Of a stretch of DNA of 64,000 nucleotides, positions 48,394-59,242 are shown piece after piece. This DNA is from Xylogone sp. PMI_703. Its lineage: Eukaryota; Ascomycota; Leotiomycetes. The position numbers and the translations under genes are program-made. The DNA is taken from positions 2,790,001 through 2,854,000 of the forward strand of contig JAJTUQ010000004.1 in assembly GCA_021399445.1 (NCBI GenBank). The letters are read 5' to 3'. The first letter of the stretch is position 1. Each line of letters starts with the position of its first letter. A model generated the notes under the pieces. It saw only the letters and a list, made by a program, of their open reading frames with translations, had not been told where the DNA came from and ran no database searches.

Positions 48394-50047
48394 TTAGACT
48401 TTATCAGCGTCTGCGATGCCACCAGTAGTTATAATATAGGTTGCTTCTCGCTCGGGACAATCTGATTCAAGATATCAGAAGCTGTATTAGCGGATGGATA
48501 TCCAATACTTGCCTGGCGAGTCAACAATTTTCGCCACACGTTCCTCACCGCGGCCCTTTCGAAGCAGTAAACGTGTGGTTGAGGCATGAGCAAGAATATG
48601 TCCTCCAGCTGGTTTACGGCCATCGGCTCCGGCGAAAAGGGCGCTGGCACCAGGATCCGACATGACTTGGTTTGTCTGACCACCATAGGATGTTAGTGTA
48701 ATCAGGTCTCATTACATGAGATGAACAATAGCTGGAACCCCACCATTAAAACAGCAATGTTGAATTCCTCTGCCAGTGAAGTCGCTTTGCGTAGGAACTG
48801 ATTGAGAAGGGCTTGCCTGTCAGAGAGTTCCCCTCTGCCAATGTAATCAGTTCGAAATAGTGCCATAACGCTGTCAATAATAAGGAGACGATATTCGTTA
48901 GTAGAAAAATTAGCAGTAAGTGTTTCTAGGAGCTCAGTTTGCATCTGAAGAGAATCAGTGTGTTGATAATATATCTCTGAAATAGAGAAGCGTACCTCGC
49001 TATTTTGGGCTCGAGCATAGACAATGTTCTCACAAGCCTGGTCAGGATCCACTATATCTGTTATTATATAACATTTCGGGAGTATGGATAATCATACCGC
49101 CAAATCGTTCTGCTATCTCAGCGATTCTCTCCGGGCGGAATGTTCCCTCTGTGTCTTCGATATGTAAGAATTGTGTATTTGAACCAAGACCAGCGACCTA
49201 CCGATATATGCAACCTTGCCTTCAGCCCCACCCATCTCCTGTCAACTAGTCAGAGAATGGTTATATTGTTAACGCAAGAGCTAACCTTAGGAAGCTGGGC
49301 TGTAACAGCCATAGTATGTGCAAGTTGCGTCTTCCCACATCCTACCTAACGGTTAACGTAGTTTATAAACTTTTGTATTAAGTTAACCTACTGAATTCTC
49401 CATATACCTCACTAATGCTCATTGTTTGGAAACCCCTGGGAATAAGGTTAGTCGCATATATTCTAGATCCGTATCAGGTCGTCCCTCTACCCATTCAGAC
49501 AGGCATCCAACTGTTTACTACCAGTTGAAATCCTGTAACACCTCTTTCGAAGATGGCCCAGTTCCGAAGCAGTGATGAAGCCGCTGCTTGGCTGTCGTAG
49601 ATGATTCAGTGGTGGAGGAAGTAAAGTCACGATTATATATCTCACCTGCAGCTTCTTGCCTGCCTCCTTGAGCTTCTCGACTTTTATCTCAGAGAAACCT
49701 TTGATCTTAAGAAGCCTTTTGCTATGAGTACCAAGTAGTTCCTATACGCATGCGTTGTAAGTCTCAATCCCAGCAATTAACAAATAAGATAAAAGAATCC
49801 TTACCTGCACGGTATAAATATTGGCAGCTTTCAGCTTCGTTATATCCGCAGCTCCAATCCCTAGGAAGCATGAATACCAGTCCCCAACTCCACCACAGAA
49901 TGAGGGAGATTACCAAGCGCCTGGATCTGTTCAATGTCCATGCTAATACCCTAAAGGTACTCATCAGAGCGCATACTGAGAAACGGAATCTACGAAGAGA
50001 CCTACATCCTCAGCGTCTCCGACTTCACACACTGATTCTCCACGCAT
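48394..50047 (-). CDS. DMC1: Meiotic recombinase Dmc1, 13 exons, last intron GC-AG
   Basis: Exons (5' to 3'): 50047-50006, 49950-49914, 49860-49805, 49741-49646, 49591-49491, 49435-49392, 49341-49286, 49238-49202, 49154-49098, 49051-48996, 48944-48744, 48675-48513 and 48461-48394; 337 residues, every junction in frame. The N-terminal helix-hairpin-helix part has [19 protein letters not shown] and [16 protein letters not shown]. Walker A is GEFRCGKTQ, then [20 protein letters not shown], Walker [14 protein letters not shown], and loop 2 near [20 protein letters not shown]. The [16 protein letters not shown] and [10 protein letters not shown] signatures and ending [11 protein letters not shown] favour Dmc1 over Rad51. 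Dmc1 performs interhomologue strand exchange in meiosis. The last intron (48462-48512) uses CCAG|GCAAGT. The first exon ([14 protein letters not shown]) is the least certain part. Confidence 0.92.
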
Positions 50048-51392
50048 ATTGACTACTAATTCTCTGTAGATCTCGGATAGTAATTTTCCAGTGGGGTGAG
50101 ACCCAAGTCTAGCTCTTCCTGTTGACGGACGAGTGACCAACAAGGTTGTTTTGCGTAATGTATAAAACCAACTCCTCTGAAATTCTTTGTGCTAGTAGAG
50201 GATGTCACACACAGAAATTGCTCCAGTTCTACGGGTCTATACTTTCTGGGAATCGATTGTATAAATTCTTTTGTATTCTGGTCCTTGGTTCCTTTGATTC
50301 TTGTGCCAATTGGGTCCGAAACGAAGAAACAAGCAGACACTGAAAAGAAGAAAAATGAACAGAAAAAGTTTCCCCGAGAGAGAAACACAATTAACCAGGT
50401 GGAAATGGTGAGTCAAATGTACCGAATCGAAGATATTACTTAGCCTGTTGAGTATAATTTTCCTATTGGGAGGTTGTTTAAATTGTCTGATCCGCGTACA
50501 AGAGAATGACGGGCTGAATACTCGAGCGAAGCCTTCAGCTGAAGTGCGACTAAATCCAGGACACGACAGAAGGCTGCCTTCGGAAGCTTACTATATTCGA
50601 AAATAACGAAGTATGGGATGATTGTGGGATGGCGGGATGGAGGGGATGTGGATGTGGGTTGGTGCCGTTTTTGGCTAGTGCCGTTTCCTATTGATCAGAG
50701 CATAGGTCAACTTGGAGCAACCAAGCTATCCGCAAGGCTCCAGTACTAGTGTGCTACGATACTACCTCTGTCCGCAATCCAAACAACTGTTTCACTCGGG
50801 AGTATCACACTTGAAGCTCGATGGGCTATGGGGCGATGAGGCTGTACCTCATGGGACCCATCAATGTTATAACGAGACTCAGCATCGATTTTATATGTCA
50901 GCTATCACCCACAGTCTTTCCTTACTAGTCTCCAACCACCAATCCTTCTCATCGACCATTCACTTTCCGTCTACTTCCACCACCACCAGGTGTCAGCCTC
51001 TCCAAATGATATGTGATCGAGCAGGATCATAATCGCACCACCCCACCAATCTCTTATCCACAAATCATTGAGTCATGGAGCCATGTCGTTAAGGTATCAA
51101 AGGTGTTTACCGATAACCAGTTCGTAAGGTAGGAAAATATCATGCAAAAGCTTTTTGGGACTGCGTGTTAGAATAATACGGTCAGACCGGGCGCCGAAGA
51201 AGCAATCCGAGAAATATTGCGAAATTCGAGATTTTTTTGGGTCGTATGCCGAGTCAATATGCAGAACGAGCAGGGAGATAATAAAATGTGTGTCCAAATG
51301 CACAAGGAGAAAAGAGAAATCCATGATCAATAGCACGAAATTCAACGACAGGTCATCGAAGCCTATCGAGTCGTGAAGAGCATTATAGATAC
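50048..51392. other. Spacer: DMC1 upstream and zinc-knuckle gene 3' region
   Basis: 1.3 kb without a supportable gene. A 110-residue minus frame (50056-50388) ends just upstream of DMC1 and has no recognisable motif. The rest is presumably the DMC1 promoter and the 3' UTR of the next gene. Confidence 0.5.
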
Positions 51393-52179
51393 CTATGCCA
51401 CTGGGGCAACAGGTGTGGCCACAGCAGCAACTCCTCCAATTTCCGTAGTCTCCGGGGCGATTTCACCGTTGGTAGCCTTCTGTGGGCAATCACGGGAAAT
51501 GTGTCCGGCCTCACCACACTGGTAGCATGTCTTCCCAGCGGTGTTTAGTGGGCCACCGTTAGGTGCAGTGCAGTCGCGAGAGATATGTCCCAACTTTCCA
51601 CAGGCATAGCACTTCATGGCCTGAGCCTGGCAATCCCGAGCAAAGTGGTTTGGACCACCGCACTTGTAGCAAGTAGCTGGGCGGGGTCCACCAGCATATC
51701 CACCGCGAGCGAAACCTCCGTATCCGCCACGTCCGGCACCGGCACCACGGCCAGCACCAGCAACTGGTCCAGAGCCAGCAGGATTTGGGCAAGAGCGCTA
51801 TCCATCGTCAGCATAACCACCCGAATATCTCAAAATCGATATGGACACCCACCGCCAAATGTCCTGGCTGGTTGCAGTTGTAGCATCTTCCACTAGTTCC
51901 AGCACCGCTGAGTCGAAGGGTAGGGCAGTCAGCCTGGACATGTCCTAGGCCCTGGCAATGATAGCATTGCTTGGCCTCGGTGGTCCTGGGCAAGGGGCAG
52001 CCGTTGGACTCATGTCCTGCGCAAGATTCGGGTTAGCGGATGAAGGTGAGGGCTTCAGGGCAAGACCACTTACCAGGCTGCTTGCAATTGTAGCAAAGGC
52101 GCTCAGCAGAAGAGCACACTTCGGCATAGTGGCCAACATTGCCGCACTTGTAGCAGGCTCGACGTGACAAGGACGACAT
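51393..52179 (-). CDS. GIS2: Seven-CCHC zinc-knuckle nucleic-acid-binding protein (Gis2/CNBP/Byr3 type)
   Basis: Exons 52179-52074, 52016-51853 and 51797-51393 (introns of 57 and 55 nt) give 224 residues. Seven CX2CX4HX4C knuckles are visible: CYKCGNVGHYAEVC, CYNCKQPGHESNGC (made across intron 1), CYHCQGLGHVQADC, CYNCNQPGHLARSC (made across intron 2), CYKCGGPNHFARDC, CYACGKLGHISRDC and CYQCGEAGHISRDC. A Gly/Arg-rich RGG-like linker lies between knuckles 4 and 5. The family binds single-stranded RNA/DNA, associates with polysomes and stress granules, and affects translation. The start at MSSLSRRACYKCG was chosen next to the first knuckle. An in-frame ATG at 52338 would add 53 residues and cannot be excluded. 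Confidence 0.92.
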
Positions 52180-54496
52180 GGCTACTAATCGATGTGTCTG
52201 TTCAGTTCCATCGTCAGCACAACAAGTCACAAATGCGCCATCACCAGTAGTCCATTCGCGAACAATTCGCTTGCATCGATGAGGTGGTCCATCTACTCTG
52301 CCCGACCTAAGCCATTCTTCCACTGAGGTAGCAGGCATAATGCTAGTCGTTGGGAGTGGATGCGGGGTGGATTGATGACGGAGTCCCTTTTTTTCCTTTG
52401 GTCCTGGCGTGGCCGTTCAGCGAGCGACGATGCTGGTCAGCAATCGCCTGGCTGCAGCACGCATGTCTAGTGCGACTCGAGGGAGCGACTCGATGGCAGA
52501 ATCAGCGATAGACAGTTGCAAGAGTAGACGGAATTATTTGTCTGTGTCGTGGTGGTGGGTTTGTTGTTGGTGGTGGTGATGTAGCCAGGCGTGTGGCCAG
52601 ATCCGGTGGGAGAGAGCAGATGTGCCACCTCAGAAATAGCGAACGCAGCGAAAAGCATAAGGTTGCGACATCCCCTCGAAATTTTTGTCCCGCCAGGCAG
52701 GGCAGCAGAGAGGACTCGAACCACACGGGGCGCAACGAACAACAGCGGCAGGAGCGGGAGTGGTCGAACTCACAAATTCTTTGCTGGCGAGCAAAAAGAG
52801 ATCCTGCGTCCTTCGACCTTCGACAACAGCAACGGCTTCCAACTTCCTTCCTCCCGAGCACGACGTTCGCGAGCGAGAGAGACAAGCAAAATGAATTTGA
52901 TGTGTTTTTGTGTTCGTTATGGCACGGTCAAAAAGAAAACTTCTCCGATGCAGCTGCTCTAGGTCGCTTAGGGAGTTAGCGGTTGGGGTCTCTCCACCAG
53001 ACTGGGACAAGTCCCGATAGGGAATGTCGGGAATGTGACCGCTGTGGCAAATTACACGGCAACACGTGAATTCTTCCAGTGGCACGTTGGGTTGAATCTC
53101 CTTTGCTGGTTGTTGCTCCTTGTGGATTGGTTGCTGTTGGATGGCCGTTCGTGGTCCTGTGCTGATGGGCGCTTGTTGCTGATGCTTCGGTGCTGGGAAA
53201 GCCCCTCCTTTGGCCCTCGTGCTCGTCCCCTCTCTCTCCACGCGCTCGAGCATTCTGCTGCTGCTTTTCCTGCTGCTGCGTCTTGCATCCTGCGTCCTGC
53301 GACTCTTCGCTGGCTCCTCTTGCTGCTGGACCGTTACATACAGCCCCAAAAACCACACATATGTACCGTACCTTTAGTAATCCGGCACTTGTTCTCTCAG
53401 CTTGCTGCTGCGATCGTACATCTAGCAGCTGATCCTCGCCCAGAACCACGAACCAGAGTCCCTGCAGGGCGGTGTGAAGCACCGAGAAGAGGGGGGCTCG
53501 AGGGGGGTTTTCGCGGTCGCACAGCTTCTGCCCAGAGCGAATTTGGTCGCTGCACAGTCCCAGGCCCCCAGTTCCTTCTCATGTATCACCGTTGAGACGT
53601 GCAGCTTGCCCATTATCCAGACGGATTATTCCTGTCTCATCTCCCTCTTTCTACTCTTGTCTTCGCTGGAATAATGACCTGTCGAGTCCTGTCTCGCTCG
53701 AGTGCGAGATCTCGGTGCACGGACGCGGCCGCAATCTGAGTCCAACCCCTCGTCACCCTCAGAACGGTGGAGTCTTGGGTTAATCAGCCTGCATCTTTCC
53801 CCCTCTTAGATCTTGGTGCAACATAGCAAAGTACGGCACGCAGTCAGCAAGCACTTTAATTGTTTCGGCGTCGTAATTAGGAATCATAACTATAGCGGGC
53901 CCTGTCATAACGAATTGTGATTTACCATGCAATTCTGTGATATATGTGTGCGGGTAATTGTGCTTCATAATTGGCTGCAGAAAGCCGTTTTATCTATTTC
54001 AGCCAACCGAGAAATTCCATCGGAAAAACACCGTTGTTGTACATGATCGTATTTCATCGATAGCTATACGGTATCTACGCTTGTTATACAAATACTCTGT
54101 TCTCTTTCTCTTTTCTTGCAAGAATTCCTTCTTTGCCGCACTTAAAATACGGATTCCCGAATCCGACTTTGGTTCTCTTGTGACCACTTGTTGCTGTTGT
54201 TGGTCCAGAACAATTTCCTCTTGTATTTTGAACTTAGAGGAACTAAATAAAACACAAATATGAAGCCACCACTTAAAAACTGTTCCTTTAACTCCAAAAA
54301 TTTTCCTATATGTACTGTTTTACCTTTCCAAGCATGCACACTCTGCTTGAAACAGCCTGCCTATACCGATGATCCTGCGTCGAGGCTTGGTCCAATGCGT
54401 ATATACCAAAAGTACTAGTAAGTACTTATAAAGTTAGAGAGAGACAAAAGGGTAGAGAAAAAGGTGACTGTGAAGAGGATATCACTCCTCTTTGAG
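52180..54496. other. Long spacer: zinc-knuckle gene leader, low-complexity GC-rich part, AT-rich part
   Basis: From 52180 to about 53750 the sequence is GC-richer, with GTG/GTT and CTG repeats. Long overlapping frames occur on both strands (52630-53358 minus, 53035-53595 plus) but have no recognisable motifs; I treat them as chance frames in a long leader/promoter. From 53770 to 54496 it turns AT-rich. It contains a 62-residue minus frame (53780-53968) with coding-like composition that I could not identify. Confidence 0.5.
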
Positions 54497-55757
54497 TTAT
54501 GATCGCGTCCACACGCGACCTCTTTCTGAAGGATGTGGTGGTAGAGGAACATCCGTCGTAGGCGCAATAGACCGTGGCGCAGCGTTTAGAATGTAATTAA
54601 CTCCGTCTTCAGAGGAATATGATGGCGGTCGGTTATTGCTTCCCGTCCTTGGTTGAGTTTCCTCCGTTTCTTCCTCAATGGAAGTGTCCTGGCGCTCCAA
54701 ATCCACATTATTATTACGTTGCCAGAAAATTCTATCAGGGTCCACTCGCTATTCGGAGGTTCATCAGCAATTAGCTTGTAAACTCGCGACTTCGAGATAG
54801 GAGAGGTTTTTGTGCCACTTACCACACTCTCCCTCCATAATCCATAAGCTGGTGGTGGGAATTTTACAGTCTCGCTCACAATACCTGCGGCCTCCTCATC
54901 ACGAGCAAGCACAACAGGAATCGGTACTGGGGGATGGGCGAACCCTCCTGGTCCTACCATGGCGGGGAGATTTCGAGGGTTCGGGCGGTTGTCATCAGGA
55001 GGTGGATTGATTATCATCATGCAGAGACGGATAAGAGAGTGACAGAAGATGATGGTTATGATTAGGATGATAAGGATTAGTAGGACGTGGAATTCCTCCG
55101 TGCGATCTTTTTTAGTGAGAGCGAGCGCTAGATCTGCACAGAATAGTGGTTAGTTGGCTAGAAGCCAAGATATATACTTCAATCTCAGGGTAGGAGTTCC
55201 CCCTTACAGACTGCGAGCACCATGATGAGCATTATCCCTGAAATAAAGCAGCTCACGATCTTGTTTCGGATCTTTCTGTTCTTGATTTTGGGCGCACATC
55301 TGTACTCCTTCTCGCGGTTCTTGGTCTTCCTCCTGGAACGGCCTGCTTCCGCTAAGTGAGCTAGATATAATTCCTCTGGATCAACACCAACAAATCGCCT
55401 CCTTGAATCACTGCGACTATGTGCAGGCATCGTGGTGGCCTGTCGCTGGAGTTCCCGGAATGAATCGGTACTAATTGGGCGCTGAGTGGGAGGGTCATGC
55501 GGCGATAGAGGTGAAGTTGAAGCCTGGGAGCTGACTGAAAGATTCGACCTCGTGTGGTGTAGATGCGGAAGTGTTATCCTGATGGAAGACATGTTTGGGA
55601 GAACAAAGGGTAACCGTGGGGGTTTGGGTGTTTCTGGCCTGCGACTTCTTCTTGATCCAATCCTCGATTCACCTGAGAAAAGTCGATTGACTCCGGATCT
55701 CACGTTCTCCCCTCGACTTCCAGGGCGTCGGCTATCGTTCTGCTGTTGTCGGGGCAT
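54497..55757 (-). CDS. Two-span membrane protein with two PPxY motifs; function unknown
   Basis: Exons 55757-55208, 55133-54823 and 54748-54497 (introns of 74 nt each) give 370 residues. The N-terminal 155 residues are Ser/Arg-rich and disordered (MPRQQQNDSRRPGSRGENVR). Two hydrophobic segments follow: IVSCFISGIMLIMVLAVYLA near residues 167-187 (completed across intron 1) and FHVLLILIILIITIIFCHSL near 200-220, split by a short charged loop (TKKDRTEEF). The C-terminal tail contains PPAY (KFPPPAYGLW) and PPSY (NRPPSYSSED), both PPxY ligands for WW domains of Rsp5/Nedd4. The topology predicts both ends on one side. I do not recognise a family. Membrane proteins with PY motifs often act as Rsp5 adaptors (Bsd2, Rcr1/2, Ear1, Ssh4); that role here is inference. 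Start chosen at MPRQQQ; an upstream non-ATG extension is not supported. Confidence 0.8.
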
Positions 55758-57027
55758 TATGTATTCAATCTTTACTCCAATTTTGTACGGTAATTGACCA
55801 ACGGACCTAACAGCAGTCGAAGGATCGAGGAGCTTGAGATCGGGCGGCTGGAATGAAAGGGATACTTGTATCGCAACCGACAAACACCTTAACAAAGACC
55901 CTCGGTCGCCCGTCCTGCAGGAAGCCGCACTTCTGGGGTATACACAACTCCACTGGGGAAATCGAAGTCTGGAAAGATCGGATGAATTTGATATTAATTT
56001 GAGAATGAATGGCGTATGGTTGTCTAAAACGAATGGCGGACTCTCCAGGAATCTAGCGCAACGATGACAATCAATTTGCTCCCATTAAAACGAGGGAAAG
56101 ATGGGTATCATGAAGAGGGGAAGGAAAGTGAAACTAGATGACCAAATGAATGGTTGTTGGAATACCAACACGAAACGCCAACGGCCGCTCCTCACAGAGA
56201 AGACTTGGTATGCTATAGGGAACGATAATAGGAAATAAACAAAGGAAAGGATCTTGCAGAAGAGGGCAGGAAGGAGGAGGCCAAACTACTGTACCAAAGA
56301 GAGAAGGTACAGCTGGAGAGGTTCAGGACTCTCCAGCCAAACAGCCACAGAGTACCTCTGACGAGTCGTTGGTAAGACAAAGGGAGGCGGTGCCCTGTGC
56401 TTCAGGTTTCCGAGTGCCCTGTTTAGACGAGTTTCATCCCCACGACCTCGAGACCAATCAGACTGCGTCCACCACTGGTTGACGGCGGCTGGCACGGACG
56501 TTTCGCGGCCAGCCCGCTTCATACGCGACACCCAAACCTCAGCTCCTGTCATCCGCAATTTGCTATGTTAATATTAGACAGCCGTGTGCAAAAAAAGGAT
56601 GGTTACAGTACATATCGAAGTGCATCCTGCATAAGATTACCAATGTGCTTGGAGCTGCTATCAATGTTTATGTGACAAGAGAACTGGCAGCCTGCGTCGA
56701 GTCCTTTTCTCGCGGTCTTCTTTCCCTGGCACAAGATAATAGATGTTGGATTGTGTGATAATAACAGACGCATTGATGAAACCGTGCGCGCTTTTCATGC
56801 TATTGTAAGAAAACTCCAAACCAGGGGATGCGCTATCACATCTACTGTGCCGCAGTGCCCGTACCTTACATCAACGCCACTACCGGTAACTCCAAAAGCA
56901 TCCAAACGCCTACTTAGCCGCCTACGATATTTGGTGATCTCCCAAGATATTAACAAAAATATCCGTGCTCGGAGAAGCGGCAAATGGTTAGGTATTGTGA
57001 AGATTCCAAAGGTGATTCCAAACCGCT
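55758..57027. other. Spacer: PY-protein promoter and U5-40K 3' region
   Basis: 1.3 kb without a supportable gene. Frames at 56286-56558 (minus) and 56751-57074 (plus) show no recognisable content. Confidence 0.5.
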
Positions 57028-58254
57028 TCATTTCAGCTCTCCTAAGAGGAGGGTTCTGTCTGATGAGCCGGTGAGAACTGCTTCGGTGTTAGAGTCGTGC
57101 CTCACCAAGGAGCTAGGGTGCAACTTACGGATAGGATCGGACGCGGGGGAGAACTCCGCACAATTAACTGTGCCCTTGTGGCCAGGCAACTTGTAAAGCA
57201 ATTTTCCGGTCTCACTAGACCACACAACTGCAGTACCGTCTCCAGCACCTGCAGCAATTTTCTTTCCATCTGGATTCCAGCTCGCCCTAATCAAGTTCTT
57301 CTCCATGCCAGCAGGAGCTCCGTCGAAAGTTCGGATGTGACGCTCCGTGGGTGCAAACGGCCTGATATCCCATGTCCGTACTGTCGAGTCCATAGAGTTC
57401 GATAGCAAGGTCTGTGAATCGGGCGAGACTCGCAATGAAGAGATAGTGTCGGTGTGACCAAGCATAGAATATACTACAGCCTTCCTCCTCATATCCCAAA
57501 CCTTGATGTCATTATCTATCCCTCCCGAATATAGCTCGTTCCCAGCTTCGGCCAAGGCAACTGCTGTCACTGGAAATTCAGTCGGGATGAAATCCACAGC
57601 CGCTTTTGTCCGGGGATCCCAGATGCCTATATCCATCGTCACTGCCACTGATGAGAATCTCCTCCCCTCTTCTGCTGATATCCATGCAGTTTATCACTTC
57701 CTCGTGGCCCACATGTCTTCGTATCCGAATTCCAGTTTCCAGGTCCCAACTTGCGAGATGCATATCTGCGGAAGCCGAGAACAATACCCTTGAATCTCTC
57801 GACCAATGCAAATCTAAAACTGCCCCTTTGTGACCGGCCAAAGTTCCATAGTTCTCGCAGTCGCCGTACGTCCTCCAGAGCACTTGAATTGGTCAGTTCA
57901 TGTCGAAATTTCGATCAAGACCGGCTAACTTACTAATTGACCTGTCCATGGATCCTGAAGCAAGATAATTTCCATTCGGATCAAACTTTGCTGTAAAGAC
58001 TTCGCCGGTGTGACCAGATAGTTCCATAACGGGAGCTTTTAGGCCGCTAGTACGTGGTGTCTAGTACATCACAATCAGCGAAAACTCAGATAAACACATA
58101 ATTGCTCTATAATAACCACATTTTCACTTACCGTCTGTACGAGCGCGCCATTCGAGTACTCGGTCACAGCCTTGGAGCTTCCTAGGTTGGGTCGTTTCAC
58201 AATCATTTGTGATGAGCCAAAGTCATCAGACGCTGGGCGCTTTTCGGACGACAT
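57028..58254 (-). CDS. U5 snRNP 40 kDa WD40 protein (SNRNP40-like), with apparent 2-nt frameshift
   Basis: Exons 58254-58132, 58060-57934, 57882-57129 and 57077-57028. The N-terminus is MSSEKRPASDDFGSSQMIVK. WD40 repeats follow: MELSGHTGEVFTAKFDPNG, LAGHKGAVLDLHWSRDSRV, VGHEEVINCMDISRRGEEI, then IGIWDPRTKAAVDF, GGIDNDIKVWDMRRKAVV, LGHTDTISSLRVSPDSQTL, NLIRASWNPDGKKIAAGAG and LPGHKGTVNCAEFSPASDP, ending LLTGSSDRTLLLGELK. The protein is a U5 snRNP component near Prp8 in the spliceosome. Exon 3 is 754 nt where frame requires 756: at 57631 a lone T lies between GGA and ATA (SDDG | IGIWD), so two bases appear missing. This is an assembly error or a true lesion; the rest is intact and would give about 351 residues. 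Intron 3 (57078-57128) is 51 nt and stop-free. Confidence 0.88.
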
Positions 58255-58490
58255 CCTTACAGCTGGTGAGACCTGATGATAGCAAAATTGATGTGTGGAT
58301 TGAAATTTAGTAGCGCAGGTCAATATTTATGTATGGCCGCAAATAACACTTGAATTTGAGTTCCTATGACGCTAAAATAGCGCTAGCGGCCGCCCCATTT
58401 GTCTTCCCGGACTAAAGCTTCCCCCTCGTCCCTGACCTCCACATAATTCATCATACAACCGCAGGCTTCAGGGGACCCATATCCTGAAAT
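58255..58490. promoter_or_regulatory. Divergent promoter U5-40K / BET3 with GC-rich element
   Basis: 236 bp between divergent ATGs. GCGCTAGCGGCCGC at 58380-58393 is the exact reverse complement of the element at 5641-5654 in the RPA43/J-protein promoter. Function is inferred only. Confidence 0.5.
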
Positions 58491-59242
58491 ATGTCTGCCG
58501 CAAAAGCTGCACGGATAGGTGAAGAGTAAGTCTTGGCAGATCTATGCATGTCTTAAGTGCTAATATTTTTTGCAGAGTATGGAAGTAAGTAGGCTAACTC
58601 CACGCGGCTGCAAAGAGCTCCCTAAACCGGCGCCGAATACTGACCTAATCGAGAACTCGAGTTGATAAAGTCAATGCCGAGCTTGTGACACTCACATACG
58701 GCACCATTGTAGCTCAGCTATGCAAAGATTATGACAGCGACTACCTGGAGGTCAATAAGCAGTTGGACAAGATGGGCTATAACATTGGCCTCCGACTAAT
58801 CGAAGATTATCTGGCAAAGTCAAACACCATGAAGAGATGTTCCAATTTCAGAGAAACAGCAGATATGATATCTAAGGTTGTAGACTATTGATACCGAGTT
58901 CTCTTGCTCTATATGGCTAACCTAGAATAGGTCGGGTTTAAGATTTTCTTAAATATTACGCCCACGGTGACGAACTGGACAAGCGACAACAAACAATTCT
59001 CATTAATATTTGAAGAGAACCCTCTTGCAGATTTTGTTGAATTACCCGATGATGGGCGGGCCCAAGACGAGTTGTGGTATTCAAATATCTTTTGCGGCAT
59101 CCTTCGAGGCGCACTTGAGATGGTTCAAATGCAGGTTGAAGCACACTTCATTAGTGACGTTCTTCGAGGAAATGATTCCACAGAGATGCGGATATCCTTA
59201 ATCCGTTACATTGATGATGAAATGCCGGCAGATGACGAATAA
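58491..59242 (+). CDS. BET3: TRAPP complex core subunit Bet3, with a 9-nt microexon
   Basis: Exons 58491-58525, 58576-58584 (9 nt), 58654-58876 and 58931-59242 give 192 residues, the normal Bet3 length. Joined, the start reads [20 protein letters not shown]. The microexon AGTATGGAA completes E, encodes V and W, and begins K. Then come [57 protein letters not shown] and [20 protein letters not shown]. The palmitoylated Cys of Bet3 lies in the QLCKDY segment. Bet3 is the scaffold of TRAPP, the Ypt1/Rab1 exchange factor that tethers ER-derived vesicles at the Golgi. Donors GTAAGT flank both sides of the microexon. The third acceptor is ATCGAG; using the nearby CTCGAG instead would break frame. 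Confidence 0.95.

Noticed and set aside
48360..48395. tRNA T-arm-like sequence GGTTCGAGTCC with pairing flanks
   Set aside because: No A-box, D-arm, anticodon arm or matching 5' acceptor strand is found upstream; it lies directly 3' of the DMC1 stop.
48394..50047. Calling the recombinase Rad51 instead of Dmc1
   Set aside because: The loop-2 signature [16 protein letters not shown] and [10 protein letters not shown] fit Dmc1; Rad51 lacks this wording.
52630..53595. Overlapping long ORFs on both strands (242 residues minus, 186 residues plus)
   Set aside because: Low-complexity CTG/GTT-rich DNA opens several frames at once; no motif and no splice support.
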